Source of the DNA: an uncultured Saprospiraceae bacterium
GTDB taxonomy: Bacteria > Bacteroidota > Bacteroidia > Chitinophagales > Saprospiraceae
Direction of reading: 5' to 3'
DNA length: 64,000 bases
Assembly: GCA_938028705.1 (NCBI GenBank)
Contig: CALIZI010000021.1
Location: forward strand, 35,382-99,381
This document shows, in pieces, positions 1 to 7,269 of this stretch. Position numbers and translations under genes: made by a program. Below the pieces are notes generated by a model. It worked only from the letters and a program-made list of their open reading frames with translations. It searched no databases and was not told the origin of the DNA. Position 1 is the stretch's first letter; the number at the start of each line of letters is the position of its first letter.

Positions 1-303
1 CTTGTTTTTAGTTGGTGGTTCTTGTACATAGGGTAAGTCATCAACCATATCATGAGGGTCAATTTCATAGAATCCGAGTGTTTGGTCATTATCAAAGGTT
101 AATGTAATGTCTTCCATTTTGTAAGGCTTATCTATGAATTTTTGAATTGCTACCTCATAAACATACCTCAAAACCGTACTCTTCCCACTCCCATTCACAC
201 CCGACAATACATTCACATCAGGATGCAAATTCCATTCAAGGTCATATCGCCCCCAAAGCCCTTTAATCTCAATTTTCGATATATATTTAATAGCTTCTTC
301 CAT
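1..303 (-). CDS. AAA-family ATPase, N-terminal 101 residues only (runs off the left edge)
   Basis: The reading frame starts with ATG at 303 and stays open to base 1, so only the first 101 residues are visible. The segment begins MEEAIKYISKIEIKGLWGRY and carries a clear Walker A motif, GVNGSGKST, at about residues 39-47, preceded by a beta strand (DVNVLS). This layout (short beta strands, 'LWG', P-loop near residue 40) is that of OLD/RecF-like AAA_15/AAA_21 ATPases, which are often accessory or defence-linked. The Walker B and any partner domain (TOPRIM or HNH, for example) lie outside the window, so the exact role is unknown. The gene is read leftwards like pyrC, 36 bp downstream of the pyrC stop codon. 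Confidence 0.75.
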   Translation of the reverse strand, partial: MEEAIKYISKIEIKGLWGRYDLEWNLHPDVNVLSGVNGSGKSTVLRYVYEVAIQKFIDKPYKMEDITLTFDNDQTLGFYEIDPHDMVDDLPYVQEPPTKNK

Positions 304-338
304 AATTACAGATTGAAATTTTATGCAATTTACAAAAA

Positions 339-1673
339 TTATGTATCAAATTCCAATCGCATCCCTTGTCGGCTTTCATCAAAAATACCATTCGAGTATG
401 CCAAATGACCGCTTACGATAGTATGCGTCACTCTCCCCTTAAATGTCGTTCCTTCCAATGGCGACCACCCGCATTTATAGTGAATATTTTGCGGATTGAC
501 GGTCCAATGATAACTCAAATCCACCAATGCAAGGTCGGCATGATAGCCCTCGCGTACATACCCGCGTTCATGTACGCGGAAGCACTCGGCAGGGGCATGA
601 CACATCTTTTCCACGATGCGTTCTAAGGTGATTTTTTCTTGATGATAAAAGTCCAACATCACATTCAAGGAGTGCTGAACAAGCGGCAAGCCCGAAGGTG
701 CTTTGAAATAGGTGTTTGCCTTCTCTTCGCGGGTATGTGGTGCGTGGTCGGTAGCGATAATATCAAGGCGATTATCCAATAAAGCAGGAAAAAGCGCAGC
801 TTGGTGTGTAGCGTCTTTTATCGCAGGATTGCACTTGATTTTTGTACCAAGTTCGTCGTATTGACCGGCATTGAAATGAAGGTGATGTACACAAACTTCC
901 GACGTTATCTTTTTCTGTTTCAGAGGAATATCATTTCTAAATAAATCTAATTCATCTTTTGTAGAAATATGTAAAATATGTAATCGTGTACCATGTTTTT
1001 TCGCTAATTCGACGGCAAGGCTTGACGAAATCAAACAACCCTCCACATTCCGTATTTCAGGATGACAACGAATCGGAACATCCTCGCCGTAACGCTCGCG
1101 GTATGCAGCCACATTAGCACGAATCGTCGTTTCATCTTCACAATGCGTGGCAATCAACATCGGACATTCGGAAAACAACTTGTCTAATGTGACAGGGTTA
1201 TCGACCAACATATTCCCCGTACTACTGCCCATAAATGCCTTAATACCACAAACGTTTTTCGGATTGGTTTTTAAGACTTCTTCCAAATTATCATTCGAGG
1301 CACCCATGAAAAATGAGTAATTCGCAAGCGACTTTCGGGCAGCAATGTCATACTTATCTTGCAGCAATTCTTGAGTGAGCGTAGAGGGCTTGGTATTGGG
1401 CATTTCCATGTACGAAGTGATGCCTCCGGCTACGGCAGCACGCGGCTCGGTGTAGAGGTCCGATTTGTGGGTCAAGCCCGGCTCACGAAAATGTACTTGG
1501 TCATCAATGATCCCCGGTATCAGATATTTACCTTCACCGTCAATTTCGATGTCTGCCTTCTTATTTATCTGATAAGCAACACGTTCTATACGTCCGTTTT
1601 CTATCAATACATCGGAATTAAATATGACACCTTCATTGATAATTTGAACGTTTTTTATGATAATTGATTGCAT
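339..1673 (-). CDS. pyrC: Dihydroorotase
   Basis: A 444-residue cyclic amidohydrolase of the type I dihydroorotase/allantoinase family, which interconverts N-carbamoyl-aspartate and dihydroorotate in pyrimidine synthesis in the cytoplasm. Visible signatures are the metal site HFREPG (His61, Arg63) after IPGIIDDQV, the lysine region CGIKAFMGSSTG, expected to supply the carbamylated lysine, two central His (LIATHCED, LHILHIST) and the catalytic DHAPHTREEK near residue 307. Length is normal and the metal ligands are intact. It lies downstream of a lipoprotein and a DPM1-like glycosyltransferase in the same direction, a gene order I know from other Bacteroidota. Allantoinase is the main alternative but fits less well because no ureide genes are nearby. 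Confidence 0.93.
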   Translation of the reverse strand: MQSIIIKNVQIINEGVIFNSDVLIENGRIERVAYQINKKADIEIDGEGKYLIPGIIDDQVHFREPGLTHKSDLYTEPRAAVAGGITSYMEMPNTKPSTLTQELLQDKYDIAARKSLANYSFFMGASNDNLEEVLKTNPKNVCGIKAFMGSSTGNMLVDNPVTLDKLFSECPMLIATHCEDETTIRANVAAYRERYGEDVPIRCHPEIRNVEGCLISSSLAVELAKKHGTRLHILHISTKDELDLFRNDIPLKQKKITSEVCVHHLHFNAGQYDELGTKIKCNPAIKDATHQAALFPALLDNRLDIIATDHAPHTREEKANTYFKAPSGLPLVQHSLNVMLDFYHQEKITLERIVEKMCHAPAECFRVHERGYVREGYHADLALVDLSYHWTVNPQNIHYKCGWSPLEGTTFKGRVTHTIVSGHLAYSNGIFDESRQGMRLEFDT

Positions 1674-1690
1674 AAAAACTCTTGGTGAAA

Positions 1691-1721
1691 GATGTCAGAC
1701 ATTTTAAAAATGTCAGACATC
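1691..1721. repeat. Short hairpin with the TGTCAGACATTTT word
   Basis: The arms gatgtcagacatttt and its near complement form a 15-bp stem with one A-A mismatch, between the lipoprotein and pyrC. The same word recurs in the palindromes at 2200-2246 and 3098-3130 and in the core of the 212-bp elements at 4831, 31732 and 55893. It may act as a transcription terminator or attenuator, but no strong U-run follows it on the minus strand. Confidence 0.7.
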
Positions 1722-1729
1722 TTTTGCGA

Positions 1730-2149
1730 TTATTTCAATTTTTCCAACAACTCCTCCCCTCCTGCAATAGTTCCTTTCATATCATCACTCACATCTTGTA
1801 TTTCGATTTTTTCTTTTTCTAAATATCTCATAATTTCTTCGTGTGTGCGGGTGTCTTTTTCGGAAGGAAGTTTTAGATTCGCCATCCATTCCATCATGCC
1901 TTCTCCGGCTTGTTCGAGGGCAAGAATATGATCGTCAATTTCTTTTTGAACTGCTTTATCTGTGACAGTCTTTTTTTGCTCGCGTAATTGCTTTTGAGTT
2001 TGATAAATATCATCCATTTTGGGCATTACTTCATCGTGTATGACCATGACCTCGCGGATGAGTTCTTGTTGGATAGCTTCATTGTTTGGTTTGCAATTGG
2101 AAAAGTAAAACATTGAAAAGCAACAAAATATAATGAGTATTTTTTTCAT
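1730..2149 (-). CDS. Small predicted lipoprotein, coiled-coil, unknown function
   Basis: A 139-residue protein with an N-terminal signal segment (MKKILIIFCCFSMFYFSNC) ending in a Cys that can be lipidated, so it is likely anchored in a periplasm-facing membrane. The rest is charged and helical, rich in Glu, Lys and Gln, with heptad-like spacing and no cysteines, and probably forms a coiled coil. Similar small lipoproteins sit between the DPM1-like glycosyltransferase and dihydroorotase in other Bacteroidota, but I know of no assigned function. A hairpin lies just beyond its stop codon. Confidence 0.75.
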   Translation of the reverse strand: MKKILIIFCCFSMFYFSNCKPNNEAIQQELIREVMVIHDEVMPKMDDIYQTQKQLREQKKTVTDKAVQKEIDDHILALEQAGEGMMEWMANLKLPSEKDTRTHEEIMRYLEKEKIEIQDVSDDMKGTIAGGEELLEKLK

Positions 2150-2199
2150 TTTTAAAAATATTTTATTTGTATTTAAATTGAGATTTGAAGTTGAATTTA

Positions 2200-2246
2200 G
2201 CCTAAAACTTGTCAGACATTTTGAAAATGTCTGACAAGTTTTAGGC
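2200..2246. repeat. 47-nt perfect palindrome, solo core of the family 1 hairpin
   Basis: The arms gcctaaaacttgtcagacat (plus ttt) and the exact complement are 23 bp each around a single G. The sequence matches the 28-bp arms of the family 1 elements (ggctaaaactcgtctgacat...). It lies between the glycosyltransferase stop and the lipoprotein start and has no family 1 outer ends. It could be a decayed element or an independent hairpin using the same core. Confidence 0.85.
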
Positions 2247-2270
2247 AGCGATCTGGAAAATCACGATGCA

Positions 2271-2996
2271 TTACTTTCTTGAAAAAATATTATATTTAAT
2301 AATACAATAAATAGCACGAAAACCATCCCGCCAATTAATTTTTTTCCCTTCCTCATACGTGCGTCCGTAGTAAGAAATACCGACTTCGTAAATGCGAACT
2401 TTAGGGATGCGGGAGATTTTGGCAGTCACTTCCGGCTCAAATCCAAAACGTTTTTCTTTAAGGTGGAGACTTTGTATCATCTTGGTATTGAACAATTTAT
2501 AACAGGTCTCCATGTCGGTCAAGTTGAGATTGGTAAACATATTGGAGAGGAAAGTCAGAAATTGATTACCTATCGAATGCCAGAAAAAGAGAATACGATG
2601 TGGCTTGCCGCCCATAAATCGAGAGCCATACACCACATCCGCAAAACCATCTAAAACAGGCTTCAATAAAATATTATACTCCTCCGGGTCATACTCCAAA
2701 TCAGCGTCTTGAATGATGAGATATTCGCCCCTAGCATGAGCAATGCCTGTATGCAAAGCCGCTCCTTTACCTTGATTGACCTCGTGATTATAAAATTGAA
2801 TATTGGTATCAGGATGATCGGTGATGTATTGCCGGATAACGGCTTCAGATTCATCGGAAGAAGCATCATTGATTAAGATGAGTTCTTTTTTAATATCATT
2901 CACCAAGTTGACCGCACGTATTTTATCCAATATCTTGTGGATAGTTCGCGCTTCATTATAAACCGGAATGATGATAGATAATTGATTGATTTGCAT
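2271..2996 (-). CDS. Family 2 glycosyltransferase, dolichol-phosphate mannosyltransferase-like
   Basis: A 241-residue GT-A glycosyltransferase of the DPM1/polyprenyl-phosphate type, expected to load a sugar from a nucleotide donor onto a lipid phosphate carrier at the inner membrane face. It starts [20 protein letters not shown], the classic GT2 opening. The acidic motif [12 protein letters not shown] (near residues 95-106) is the metal and nucleotide site. The C-terminus [20 protein letters not shown] is the amphipathic end typical of this subgroup, and no further membrane domain follows. It is the first gene of the leftward set with the lipoprotein and pyrC. The sugar and acceptor cannot be read from the sequence. 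Confidence 0.88.
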   Translation of the reverse strand: MQINQLSIIIPVYNEARTIHKILDKIRAVNLVNDIKKELILINDASSDESEAVIRQYITDHPDTNIQFYNHEVNQGKGAALHTGIAHARGEYLIIQDADLEYDPEEYNILLKPVLDGFADVVYGSRFMGGKPHRILFFWHSIGNQFLTFLSNMFTNLNLTDMETCYKLFNTKMIQSLHLKEKRFGFEPEVTAKISRIPKVRIYEVGISYYGRTYEEGKKINWRDGFRAIYCIIKYNIFSRK

Positions 2997-3097
2997 AATG
3001 TACTATTGTCCACCGGACAATTATATGAATGCAAAAATAGGCTAATTTTATGGGTTAAAAAAATGAGATATTGAAAGGTGCAATTTACACATTATAA

Positions 3098-3130
3098 AGA
3101 TGTCAAACACTTTGAAAGTGTTTGACATCT
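3098..3130. repeat. 33-nt perfect palindrome between GH5 and the glycosyltransferase
   Basis: The arms agatgtcaaacacttt and the exact complement surround a single G. It is a variant of the TGTCAGACATTT hairpins at 1691 and 2200. It lies just beyond the 3' end of the GH5 gene and may terminate that transcript, although the flank lacks a U-run. Confidence 0.75.
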
Positions 3131-3165
3131 TGTTTAATCATCGAACGGTTAGCCTTAAAGTCGGT

Positions 3166-4785
3166 CTAAGGCACCACAAGTTTCTCCGTATAAGTACCTC
3201 GTTCCGTTTCCACAGCAATCAAATAAATACCCGATTCAAGATTCGCATTTATCACTGGATTGTAGGATAATATTTGATAAAATACTTCTCGTCCTTGAAT
3301 ATCAAATACCCGCACGACTTTTTCCGAATCATCGTCATTGCCGATATTGATTTGAAATTTTCCATTCGGACTTGGATTAGGGAAAATACTGATAGCCAAT
3401 GTGTTATCATCCTCAATTTTCGGTGAATTGACGCGCTCAAGATACCACTGTTGCGAAGTCCAGCTTGTGTTGAGTGGTCCGTTTTGTACTTCTGCCCAGT
3501 TGGTATTTCGCCCATTGAGGTACTGACCGCCCCAGTTGCAACGCAGTCGGTAATTACTCGCTCCGGCATCTTCCAAAGTCCACATTTGCGAAGTCCAGCT
3601 TGTATTTAGCGGTCCGCTTCTGACTGTTCCCCAGTTGGCTGCATCGCCGCTAAGGTATAAGCCTGTCCAGCGATTGCGAAGGCGATAAGTATTGCCCGAA
3701 ACACGTTCCAATTCCCACATTTGCGAAGTCCACGAATCATTATGAGGTGCTACCCTTGCCGGATTCCATGGGGTATTGTCTCCATTGAGTCTCAAATCAC
3801 CCCATTTGCAGTACAGACGGTAAGTGCCTTCGGGCAAAATACCGCCGCCACCACCGCCACCGGGGTTGCCTTGCCAGTAATAGCCGTTATTTTTAGCGTG
3901 CTGAATAAATTGATTGGTCAGATTGAAGGAATTATCATCCCAATCTCGCCAATCTACCCAACTGATGCCCATGCGTTCCCATGCTTCACCATTGACAAAA
4001 AAGCCTTCAATCGGATTGACATAGGGCCAAAAATCGGTGCGTATATCCCACTCCGTACAAATCACGCGATAGTTTTGCATCAATTGACGCACTTTATTCA
4101 GGTTGTCGTCGGGTGCATTGGCGTAACTGTGAACACCCACCGAAGCATTCGTCCAATCCACCTCATAATAATGATTCGTAATACCCACAATATCATGGTT
4201 CAATGAATTAAAGGTAAACATAATAATATGTCGGTTCGGGGCAGCATTCCGTACTTGATTGTACAGCCCTACCAAGCCGCTTTTGAAATTCGGGTGGTAA
4301 TAATCATCACTCACAAAAGTCGGTTCATTTACGATTTCATAGTAAACAAGCGGGTTGTCGGCATACCGCCAGGCGATTTCTCCCCAAAATTGATTGACCG
4401 GAGAAAAATTATAATACAAATTGCTCGTACCTTGTTCGTCAATATTATGATAATTGATAATAAGATTCATACCCGTTTCATTGGCATTTTGTACGCATTG
4501 GTCAATATAAGGACGCACTTCCGCAGGTGACCAATGTTGAAAACCATTGTCTCTGTACCAAGGATCTACCCAACACAGTCTGATGGTATTAATTCCTTGC
4601 GATTGCAAGTAATACCAGTTATTAATATCAGTGGCAAAACTGTTACTTTGAGGAAGATGTTTGGCGAGCATCATAGGTGCGCCGCGCATTTGTTCTCCAT
4701 TAGCATCGAATAAAGTCCCTTGTGCAAATAGGGCGCAGTTCATTAGGGTGAAAATTGCTATAAATATTAATTTTATTTTATTCAT
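3166..4785 (-). CDS. Secreted GH5 endoglycanase (cellulase/mannanase type) with ricin-like trefoil and T9SS sorting domain
   Basis: 539 residues. The start at 4785 gives a clean signal peptide (MNKIKLIFIAIFTLMNCALFAQ); an upstream in-frame ATG at 4947 would place a non-signal sequence, and a repeat element, inside the gene. Residues 23-310 are a GH5 barrel with catalytic acid VNEP (Glu154) and nucleophile CTEWD (Glu245). Family members hydrolyse beta-1,4-glucan or beta-mannan. After a poly-Gly linker, residues 318-455 hold three repeats with a W.SQ.W motif, a ricin/CBM13-like trefoil likely to bind carbohydrate. Residues about 465-539 are a Por-type T9SS sorting tail (IFPNPSPNGKFQI ... GIYLIAVETERG). 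It leads the leftward glycanase block. Substrate is inferred from the GH26 neighbour, so mannanase is as likely as cellulase. Confidence 0.88.
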   Translation of the reverse strand: MNKIKLIFIAIFTLMNCALFAQGTLFDANGEQMRGAPMMLAKHLPQSNSFATDINNWYYLQSQGINTIRLCWVDPWYRDNGFQHWSPAEVRPYIDQCVQNANETGMNLIINYHNIDEQGTSNLYYNFSPVNQFWGEIAWRYADNPLVYYEIVNEPTFVSDDYYHPNFKSGLVGLYNQVRNAAPNRHIIMFTFNSLNHDIVGITNHYYEVDWTNASVGVHSYANAPDDNLNKVRQLMQNYRVICTEWDIRTDFWPYVNPIEGFFVNGEAWERMGISWVDWRDWDDNSFNLTNQFIQHAKNNGYYWQGNPGGGGGGGILPEGTYRLYCKWGDLRLNGDNTPWNPARVAPHNDSWTSQMWELERVSGNTYRLRNRWTGLYLSGDAANWGTVRSGPLNTSWTSQMWTLEDAGASNYRLRCNWGGQYLNGRNTNWAEVQNGPLNTSWTSQQWYLERVNSPKIEDDNTLAISIFPNPSPNGKFQINIGNDDDSEKVVRVFDIQGREVFYQILSYNPVINANLESGIYLIAVETERGTYTEKLVVP

Positions 4786-4830
4786 AATATATTTTTTGAA
4801 ATGTAAAATGTAAAAGTGTTTGTATAGTAC

Positions 4831-5041
4831 CTTGACAATGTTATGTTTTAAAAATAAAAATATGCTTGTGTTTAACATGGGATATTTTTTCCGAATTTGG
4901 GCTAAAACTCGTCTGACATTTAAATATTGCTGGAAATATAACATCATCGGTAAATTTTGAAAATGTCTGACGAGTTTTAGCCCAAATTCAAGAGTAAAAT
5001 GCCAATTATATTAAACAAAAACCGAACATGACATTGTCAAG
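4831..5041. mobile_element. Family 1 palindromic element, copy 1 (211 bp)
   Basis: Terminal inverted repeats CTTGACAATG...CATTGTCAAG are flanked by GTAC on both sides (4827-4830 and 5042-5045), a possible 4-bp target duplication; a TA duplication with ends one base longer is also possible. The core is a perfect 28-bp inverted repeat (4894-4921 and 4961-4988, aatttgggctaaaactcgtc...) with a 39-nt loop. No coding capacity. The same element recurs at 31732 (reverse orientation) and 55893. It ends 45 bp upstream of the GH5 start codon, so it would sit in the leader or promoter of that gene. Confidence 0.85.
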
Positions 5042-5045
5042 GTAC

Positions 5046-5180
5046 ATAATTAATTTACTTTTTATTTTATTTATAATAATTTTAAAATCAATAAAATAGA
5101 AAAGAATCACGTTTGTTTCGCGTTAGAAACTTTTACATTTTAAATTTATTATTTTACATTTTACATTTAATTATATTAAT
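5046..5180. other. AT-rich spacer with the TTTACATTTTACATT word
   Basis: No gene is visible. At 5131-5168 it carries ttttacattttaaatttatt followed by attttacattttacattt, a low-complexity word found again at 7198, 29820, 29958, 45155, 52265 and 52400 in either orientation. Confidence 0.6.
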
Positions 5181-6938
5181 TTATTTTTTAATAAAAATAC
5201 CTCTCGCAAAACGCTCTGTTCCATCTTCATTTTTCAAATAACCTACCAGCAAATAAGTGCCTTTGGCGAGTGTACTGACATCCATCGTTTGCCCTTGACC
5301 TTGAAGAGCGAGTTTGCCCGATGTATCGTAGATTTCGTAATCCAAAGGCGTATCAATACCATTGAGTTGGATGAAAGAAGTTGCCGGATTTGGCCTGATT
5401 TGCAATTCGACGGTTTCGCCTTGTGTGAGGCGTACATTTCTACCGTCGAGGTACTCCAATGTCCACATTTGACTCCACCAGTTGGTATTCAAATCGTAGG
5501 TTTGTACCTCAAGTTGGTCGGGAGTTTGGAGATACCTGTCTGTCCAGCGATTTCTGAATCGGAAGTGTCCTGTACCGGTACTTTCGATGTGCCACATCTG
5601 ACTCCACCAAGCGTTATTGAGCGAATACACATTGACCGGAGCTTCGTTGTTATCTGCCGTATTGGTGAGATAATTGCCACCCCAACTACATCTGAGGCGA
5701 TAAGTACCTGCCTGCGCCTCTTCGATATTCCAACGCTGACTATACCAATTCTGATTGAATGGAAATAACCTGACTATTGCATTGGCTTCGTTTGCTGTTT
5801 GGTGCAAATAGGTGTTGGTCCAGCGATTTTTGATACGCAATTCACCCACAAAACCCGAACCTCCGCTTGGCGGTGGCGGCGGCGGTGGATTTACCCCCAA
5901 ATTAATTTCATCCCGCGTAATGACCCACGAATCGGCAAAAGTCTGATAAGTATATTGGTTGTCGGCATAGGCGATGCTGGCTCCGGGCCAACTGTGCCAA
6001 GCGTAGGAAAACACAAAATCAGGATATTTGCTTTTGATATTATTGACCATTCGCCTGTAATCATAATTGCCGAAAGCGCCCGAAATTGTAGGTCCAAACT
6101 CCGTAAAACCCATTGGGTGTCCGAGCGATTGCATGTCCTGATATTCGCGTGAAGGGTCATAAGTATTGGCATTATCGTCATACAAATCCATACCAACGAC
6201 ATCCACGTATTGGCTGCCCGGATAGTAATTCGTAAGGGTGCGATAGAATGTATTGCCAACAGAATAAACCCAGAGCAAATTGTCCATTCCTTGCTCATAA
6301 GTGAGGTAGTTGAACATATCTCTGTACAGGTTTTTATAGGCTTCTTCGTGTCCTTCCCAGTATTTTTCGCCCCACCAGAACCAATCGCCGTTCATCTCAT
6401 GTAGTGGTCGCCAGAGGACGGTCACGCCTGCATCTCGCAGAGGACGCAGGGCATTTGCCACTTCTGCCAATTGCGCTCGCCATACGTTGTACATGCCGTT
6501 GTTTGGGTCGGTTAGTTCCCAGAGACTTTCGTAGTTGTTGGTATCCCATGAGTTGCCGCCCGTCCAGGGGTTGTCAAAGTGCCATGATAGCGTGACCAAG
6601 CCGCCGTCGTTCCAATAATTAATCATTAATTGATTGGTTTGTGAGACGTTATGACCATTATCCAAGCCATAATCACCGCCAATCATACCAATCCATTTTC
6701 CGGTTTGGTTGCGAAGTTCGCTGACGTAATTATTGTAGCCACTCGACATGTTATTGCCATGTCCCAAGTCTTGTCCCAAAAGCAATTTGTTGTTGCTTTT
6801 GTTTTTCAAGCTACTTAGATATTCCAAGACCTGTTTGGTTTTGGCATTGGAATTAGGATTAGCGGGATTTTGTGCTATTGCAATATTTGAAATGAAAAAT
6901 GCAACACATAAACAGATAAAAGTTAGTTTATATCTCAT
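5181..6938 (-). CDS. Secreted GH26 beta-mannanase with ricin-like trefoil and T9SS sorting domain
   Basis: 585 residues. The signal peptide MRYKLTFICLCVAFFISNIA...AQ is cleaved near residue 23. Residues 35-345 are a GH26 barrel: LLLGQDLGHG, the WRPLHEMNGDWFWWG signature with acid/base Glu181, nucleophile MGFTEFG (Glu280) and SYAWHSWPGA. GH26 enzymes hydrolyse internal beta-1,4-mannosidic bonds. A Pro-rich linker (PPPPPPPSGG) leads to a trefoil (about 365-495) with three W(Y/W)SQ.W repeats close to those of the GH5 and GH10 neighbours, then a T9SS tail (RPNPATSFIQLNGI ... KGTYLLVGYLKNEDG). Next to GH5 it makes a mannan-degrading pair. It is read leftwards and separated from GH10 by an AT-rich gap that may hold its promoter. 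Confidence 0.92.
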   Translation of the reverse strand: MRYKLTFICLCVAFFISNIAIAQNPANPNSNAKTKQVLEYLSSLKNKSNNKLLLGQDLGHGNNMSSGYNNYVSELRNQTGKWIGMIGGDYGLDNGHNVSQTNQLMINYWNDGGLVTLSWHFDNPWTGGNSWDTNNYESLWELTDPNNGMYNVWRAQLAEVANALRPLRDAGVTVLWRPLHEMNGDWFWWGEKYWEGHEEAYKNLYRDMFNYLTYEQGMDNLLWVYSVGNTFYRTLTNYYPGSQYVDVVGMDLYDDNANTYDPSREYQDMQSLGHPMGFTEFGPTISGAFGNYDYRRMVNNIKSKYPDFVFSYAWHSWPGASIAYADNQYTYQTFADSWVITRDEINLGVNPPPPPPPSGGSGFVGELRIKNRWTNTYLHQTANEANAIVRLFPFNQNWYSQRWNIEEAQAGTYRLRCSWGGNYLTNTADNNEAPVNVYSLNNAWWSQMWHIESTGTGHFRFRNRWTDRYLQTPDQLEVQTYDLNTNWWSQMWTLEYLDGRNVRLTQGETVELQIRPNPATSFIQLNGIDTPLDYEIYDTSGKLALQGQGQTMDVSTLAKGTYLLVGYLKNEDGTERFARGIFIKK

Positions 6939-7225
6939 TGTTCGTAAAAAATTAAATGGTTATTTGACTGTATTGTAACCGAATTAGATAAATTTAATTA
7001 AAATATTTTTAAATATGTTTTAGAATTGCAGTTGATTTTTTATATTTAAATTGAAATAATATAAATATAAAATAATAATTGTAAAATATAAATTTGTAGG
7101 ACGCGAGATGTTTCTATTTTATTTATTTTTAATTATTTAAATAATATAAAAATGAAAATATATTGTACACGTACTACATCCAGATAGTTATCGGGATTTA
7201 CATTTTAAATTTATTATTTTACATT
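6939..7225. other. AT-rich spacer, no gene seen
   Basis: This is the leader and promoter region of the GH26 gene. It is very AT-rich, with a further TTTACATTTTAAATTTATT word at 7198-7226. No coding frame or clear RNA fold was found. Confidence 0.55.
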
Positions 7226-7268
7226 AAAAAAAAGTGTCAACTACTTTTACAGTAAATTTAAATATGTT
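7226..7268. repeat. Solo end of a family 2 palindromic element
   Basis: Read on the minus strand this is ATATTTAAATTTACTGTAAA followed by AGTAGTTGACACTTTTTT. It matches the right ends of the complete family 2 elements at 52219-52481 and 52689-52861 (AAAGTAGTTGACACTTTTT and TTTAAATTT/TTTAGATTT). I find no opposite end between here and 5100, so it looks like a truncated or solo copy. It stops one base before the stop codon of GH10. Confidence 0.65.
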
Positions 7269-7269
7269 C

